Assembly (NCBI GenBank): GCA_963281255.1
Contig: OY725503.1
Location: 3,596,001 to 3,660,000 of the forward strand
Source of the DNA: Aphrocallistes beatrix
Taxonomy: Eukaryota > Porifera > Hexactinellida > Sceptrulophora > Aphrocallistidae
Length of the DNA stretch: 64,000 nt
Direction of reading: 5' to 3'
Of the stretch, positions 59,023 through 64,000 are shown one piece after another. The notes under the pieces are model-generated. The model did not search any database. It saw only the letters and a list, made by a program, of their open reading frames with translations, and had not been told where the DNA came from. The position numbers and the translations under genes were made by a program. Numbering within the stretch: position 1 is the stretch's first letter; each line of letters opens with the position of its first letter.

Positions 59023-61553
59023 TCATCGATGTGTGTCTTTAGTTACAGGAGGCAGTCTCTCGTAGAAGAGTACATAGGCGTGAGAATTTAACACGTGGTG
59101 ATGATCGGTTCTAAACCAATGGTCGTCATTAATAAAATACCATTTTTGAGGTGGATATGTATCCATTGGCTTGTCTGTTGAAGTTGTCCCTTCATCATGT
59201 CCTCCTATTTTGCTAGATTTCGCACTGTCTTTGCTAGGAATTTCAGATGGTTTACTCCAATCTGCTATATTAACATAAGCCATGTAATGTCCTTCTACCA
59301 TCCAACCTGTGTGATCCACTATTCCTCTCAGACCGTACAAGATCTTGTCATCACAATCCTTGAGGACGGACGTGTCTGAGATACAGAATGGTGACATGTC
59401 TAGGACCAGGGGGAACTGAATATGCTTGCCTACTTTCTGCAGACCGATTCCCGATTGAGAGAAACGGTTAAGGTGTATGGTGAGGACAGGTGCGAGGGTT
59501 TTGATGTAGAATTGCTTACTGGCATCAGTGAATGTGAGAGTATCAAGGTTAATACTCTCAGTGCTATCTTCCTTTTCGTTTTTATCTCCGTCAGAGTCCT
59601 GCTTACTAACGAGTTGAGGGTTACAAATTTTGCAGACGTAGTCCTTCTCTAGGAATTTGGGTGAGAAAAATCGCATGAGATAGTATTCAAGAGAACCTTC
59701 AGGGTAATCTTCAGGATCATTCAGTCGTTTCAATTCTTTAGATTTGACTGCTCCTTCGTTTTCAGAGTTTGACTCTATTTCACTTTGAGGTTGATTGGTA
59801 CTAGGAATATTATCTTTATTATTAGGGGCATTGACTTCCTCACTTTCTGCTGGTGGCAGTGAAATATCAAGAAAATCTTCAGTTATATCAAATATAGTAC
59901 CGCACCCCAGGCACTTCACTGTATCGATCATTTCCCCACCGAAAGTGTCATCAATAAAAGTACCTGTGAACACGAAAACATTATTAAATTCATTTCTGTA
60001 TCTCAAAAGTTCCTCTTTATTAGCTTCAGGATAGTTTTTTGATTTGGATTTACGGCTATTGATGTCAAAATGATCCAAAAATGCAGCTTCCAATCGTTTT
60101 ATTTCTTCGTCTTTCACCATGTCGATTAACGAACGGAACAGTTCGTGACTATCCTGTTCTGAATCTATAGAAAACTTTTTATATTTTCTCGCGATTTGAT
60201 TATGCACGGCCTTTGGTGCGATAATTTTTGTTTTCCTGTCATGAGATTTCTCCGTTGGTTCAGACTGAGAGATTGTTTCGTTAGTATTCCGGGTTCGGCT
60301 TTCTGGCCGGAATAGGTGAATTTTAAAGTCCTTAAATCAGGTTGTTTCTCTGGCACGAGTTTGTACTCAGTACGGGTCATGGTGTGGAGCAGCTGTTCCT
60401 TAAAGGGACGGAGGTAGAGCAGATTCTGTAGGACAGAGTTGAAGTAATCAGTACTTCCTAGATTGTAGAGTCCTATTATAAGCATTTTATTTGTTATGTT
60501 ATCCTTACAATAATCAGACTGTTTTTCCCTCTTCTGCCTTTCAGCAGCAACAGCAGCATTTCTAGTTTCGTAAGTTATGGACTCTGAATTATGCTTGCTC
60601 TTTATAGCAGATTCCTTAATAGGATAAAAGTAGTTTAAAAACTTGGTCCGTTCTGTTAACACATCAACTTCAATACTTGGTGAAGTTAATGCTGGAAGAA
60701 CAGGCGATTTTGAAATTTTTGATTGGTGACATTCTTTTTCCATATTTCGCACTTTAGCAGTTAATCGTTTAATTTCATCTTCTCTTTCCTGTACTATTGA
60801 TTCAATTTTTTTCACTTTATTCAAATAAAATACTTTAGTTTCGTCAAAATGCTTTGATTCAAATGGTTTCTCATGTTTCGGTAACTCAGATCGTTTGATT
60901 AACACTTCACATCCCATTTCCTTATATGGGCATGCTATTAGTGTGTTTGGACATTCTTTTTCAATGTGTGACTTTAATTCTTTTCGAATTACACTTTTCA
61001 AGCATTCGTTAGGACAAACTAAAGGAAATTCCAAGCAGATTTTGTTATGATTTTCCAATACTTTGTATTGGATTGTAGCACTACAATGTTTACACTCGAC
61101 TATTCGAAGCAGACACTCATTTTCGTAATGATTTAGTAGTTCAGATCGCTTCAAAAGAACGCCGCATACGTTAGAACAGTTCAGAATGAATTCTGCACAC
61201 TCATCCAAGTGTGCATCGATTTCTCCAAGACTTCCTTTCCACACACATCCTCTCTTCATCAGAGGACACCTTACTCTCAATTTGGGTATGTTCTTTCTTG
61301 CTTTTACCATCGGAATAAAGTCTCCTCCTTTCTTGCACACTTCACAAACTAATATCGGATCAGGTCCATTTACTAAACAAGCGTTTCGCATTAATCCGAT
61401 GCACTTAACACAAATATAAAAGTCAATTTCCGTTTCGCCCAAATCATTTTCTAGCAAATCCTGTTTGTAGCCTCCATACTCATCTTTCCCAATTCCCATC
61501 AGCAGGAGTCGTTCTTTACAATCGATTGTATTGTGAATCTCTCGTCCAGCCAT
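59023..61553 (-). pseudogene. USP copy H: RING-like / TRAF fingers / coiled coil / USP, catalytic Cys replaced, frameshifted
   Basis: From ATG 61553 (MAGREIHNTIDCKERLL) the protein has a RING-like Cys cluster (C48-C51, C59, C70-C73), five TRAF-type C-C-H-C fingers (~96-230) and a coiled coil (~240-275). A spacer is followed by a USP domain with GLYNLGSTDYFNSV, that is Asp369 where the nucleophilic Cys belongs. At about 60285-60295 a deletion after AEPGILTK shifts the frame, and the first frame stops at 60165. The other frame continues TNETISQSEPTEKS to the end of the USP (59023) with His (EGHYMAYVN) and CxxC pairs intact. As written it would yield a 462-residue finger/coil protein with only the start of the USP. 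It is a pseudogene or a truncated adaptor. Confidence 0.85.
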
Positions 61554-61789
61554 CTCAAATATTCATAATAATGATATATCAATCTAATTAAAAATAAAAA
61601 TATTATATAATCACTGCAAATGGAAATTTAGTGTAAGGAATCTAAAATATTCATATAAATCTTTTACTTAATATCTAAGTGAAACCTTTATTTCTGGACA
61701 AAATTCCTCAGAAATTCAGTTACAAGTAGATCATAGATAGGAAATTCCAAGAGTATTGTGCCATGTTTCCTTTCAACAATTTCTACAAC

Positions 61790-61985
61790 TCTTTAGTTTC
61801 GTAAGTTGGAGACTTCGAATTATTTTTGTTCTTATGACCATATTTTATATCAGAAAATAGGTTGCGAGATGTCGGTATGCAAAGTATTGCATGTTGTTTC
61901 TTGCTTTTAGTTTTTCCTAAATCGGTATTGGATTGTCCTTTCTTTGATTTTAAATTTTCTTAACAACCGCAACATAATGTTTTAG
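61790..61985 (-). pseudogene. Relic of an F/G-type USP gene 5' end
   Basis: Similar to the first codons and start region of copies F and G (AATGTTTTAGCAT.AAGTTTACTAGTTAGTGGCAG, GTATTGGATTG, GATGTCGGTATGCAAAG). Several stops and indels are present. A partial 5' module (62020-62110) lies upstream of it, so this is the stump of another deleted member. Confidence 0.65.
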
Positions 61986-62290
61986 CATTAAGTTTACTAG
62001 TTAGTGGCAGATAAATAGCAAATAGTATATAATGCAATTAATGGAATCACTCTAAGGGGACTCATCCTAATAACAAAATTAGGAGATTAATAATTTCCAA
62101 TGTCAAAGTTGCATTTGGATCAAACGTATGCTGGATCGAGATGGTTAAACCATTAACAAGAGCAACATTATTAATTAATACAAATAGACGTACACCACAA
62201 AACATTTGTGTTGAACAGTCACAGTAATAAAAATACTAATAAGCCATGCAATCCATGCTAACTATAAAACAAATAAAAAATAATCTATCA
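61986..62290. other. Intergenic: partial USP 5' module and 3' module of copy I
   Basis: 62020-62110 is a shortened 5' module (CACTCTAAGGGGACTCATCC, AAAATTAGGAGATTAATAA). 62125-62290 is the 3' flank shared with copy H. The two abut, which shows how the cluster tiles by unequal exchange. Confidence 0.5.
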
Positions 62291-63895
62291 TCAATGTGTG
62301 TCTTTAGTCACAAGAGGCAGTCTCTCGTAGAAGAGTACATAGGCGTGAGAATTTAACACGTGGTGAAGATCGGTTCTAAACCAATGGTCGTCACTAATAA
62401 AATACCATTTTTGAAGTGGATCTGTATCCATTGGCTTGTCTGTTGCAGTTGCTCCTTCATCTTGTCCTTCTATTCTGCCAGATTTCGCACTGTCCTTGCT
62501 AGGAATTTTAGATGGATTACTCCAATCTGCTATATTAACATAAGCCATGTAATGTCCTTCTACCATCCAACCTGTGTGATCCACTATTCCTCTCAGACCG
62601 TACAGGATCTTGTCATCACAATCCTTAAGGACGGACGTGTTTGATACACAGAATGGTGACATGTCTAGGACCAGGGGGAACTTAATATGCTTGTCCACTT
62701 TCTGCAGACGGGTTCCCGATTGAGAGAAACGGTTAAGGTGTATGGTGAGGACAGGTGCGAGGGTTTTGATGTGGAATTGCTTAACTGCGCTAGTGTATAT
62801 GAGAGCATCATAGTCGATACTATCAGTGTCATCTTTCCTTTCGTCCTTATCTCCATCGGAGTTCGAGTTCGTATCTGAGGCTTTGGGTTGCTTACGAACG
62901 AGTTGAGGGTTACAAATTTTGCAGACGTAGTCCTTCTCTAGGAATTTAGGCGAGAAAAATCGCATGAGATAGTATTCAAGAGAACCTTCAGGGTAATCTT
63001 CAGGATCATTCAGCCGTTTCAATTCTTTAGATTTGACTGCTCCTTCTTTTTCAGAGTTTGACTCTATTTCACTTTGAGGTTGATTGGAACTAGGAATATT
63101 ATCTTTATTATTAGGGGCATTGACTTCCTCACTTTCTGCTGGTAGAGGGAGTGAAATGTCAAGAAAATCTTCAGTTATATCAAATATAGCACCGCACCCC
63201 AGGCACTTCACTGTATCGATCATTTCCCCACCGAAAGTGTCATCAATAAAAGTACCTGTGAACACGAAAACGTTCTCAAATTCCTTTTTTGTATCTCAAA
63301 AGTTCCTCTCTCCCCTCAGGATAATTTTTAGAATGGGATTATGGTCATTGATATTAAAATGATCAAAAAATGCAGCTTTCAATCGTTTTATTTCCTCGTC
63401 TTTCACTATGTCGATTAACGAACGGAATAGTTCGTGACTATCCTGTTGTGAACCTTTAGAAAACTTTTTACATCTCGCGATTTGATTGTGCACGGCCCTT
63501 GGTGTGATAATTTTTTTCAAAGTTTTCTTGTCATGAGATTTCTCTGTTGCTTCAGGATGAGAGAATGTTTCTATTATCAAATGAAAAAGTTCTTTCGTCA
63601 GTATTCCTGGTTCGGCTTTCTTGCCGGAATAGGAGAATTTTAAAGTCTCTAAATCAGGCTGTTTCTTTGGAACGAGTTTGTACTCAGTACGGGTCATAGT
63701 GTGGAGCAGCTGTTCCCTAAAGGGACGGAGATAGAGCAGGTTCTGTAAAGTGGAGTTGAAGTAGCAAGTACTTCCTAGGTTGGAGAGTCCTAGTATACGC
63801 GGCACACTCTTGATTCTTTTCTCACAATCAAAAAATAGCTTTTCTTCTGAAATATCCTTTTTGTTCCATTTGAAAAATTCAAATAGATTTTCCAT
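62291..63895 (-). pseudogene. USP copy I: single-domain USP16/45-like, two small frameshifts
   Basis: From ATG 63895 (MENLFEFFKWNKKD) the domain starts GLSNLGSTCYFNSTLQ with Cys44 intact, followed by QDSHELFRSLID. At about 63328 (AATTATCC) and about 63287 (an A-run in GATACAAAAAAGG) single-base changes break the frame; the first frame stops at 63296. From 63265 the rest is open: FIDDTFGGEMIDTVKCLGC, YVCKICNPQ, the His box (EGHYMAYVN) and FISDDH. All catalytic residues exist, so without the two indels this would be an active single-domain enzyme. Homopolymer-type errors in the assembly could explain both. Confidence 0.85.
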
Positions 63896-64000
63896 TATTT
63901 AGTTTACTAGTAATTTAAAATTTAAAATTAATTTTTTTCAGCATAATGATTGCAAGTAAAGTTCATAACTTAATGATACACAGAAAAACTACATTTAATG

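Overview
This window is nuclear DNA from a eukaryote, most likely an animal or close relative. It carries genes typical of ciliated holozoans (LRRCC1-like, FAM227-like), an ABCC/MRP array, DNA-transposon families with target-site duplications, and GT-AG introns. It is notably intron-poor: LRRCC1, RFC2, FAM227, the ZnT6-like gene, the desaturase and a 1606-residue deubiquitinase each read as one open exon. Only two splice situations are evident, in ALDH3 and in the ABCC array. I cannot name the species.

Layout. (1) 1-14457, minus strand: three tandem ABCC/MRP transporter units. Each is one ~4.2 kb exon that ends at the same in-frame splice donor inside the second nucleotide-binding domain (NBD2). 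No matching last exon lies between them. The gaps hold a 1072-bp fold-back element and Tc1/mariner-like transposase fossils. Unit 3 has diverged from unit 2 except for two nearly identical NBD tracts, which suggests gene conversion. (2) 14821-28622, minus strand: a compact run with gaps of 140-245 bp: Lifeguard/TMBIM4-like, LRRCC1, an NHL-propeller protein, a ZnT6-like zinc transporter, a probable APC13, and ALDH3 (fatty aldehyde dehydrogenase). ALDH3 is split by a 5256-bp intron holding a hAT element with a MULE nested inside it, a palindromic MITE and an 855-bp 12-mer minisatellite. (3) 28845-34350: MPG/AAG glycosylase (one frameshift), RFC2, FAM227 and a cytochrome b5 front-end desaturase.

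(4) 34800-63895, minus strand: a ~29 kb cluster of USP16/USP45-like ubiquitin proteases in mixed states of activity and decay. It includes a polyprotein of three USP domains in which only the middle one keeps both catalytic Cys and His. It also includes TRAF-type zinc finger/coiled-coil/USP chimeras, two members sharing a Cys-to-Asp change, fragments, and a ~4.4 kb duplication carrying an already broken pseudogene. Repeated 5' and 3' flanking modules link the members. This cluster and the ABCC array are the most unusual parts of the window.

The other genes are housekeeping: DNA repair and replication (MPG, RFC2), lipid metabolism (ALDH3, desaturase), centrosome and cilium (LRRCC1, FAM227), zinc transport and cell death control. 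No rRNA, tRNA or CRISPR array was recognised, but short RNA genes could be missed by eye.
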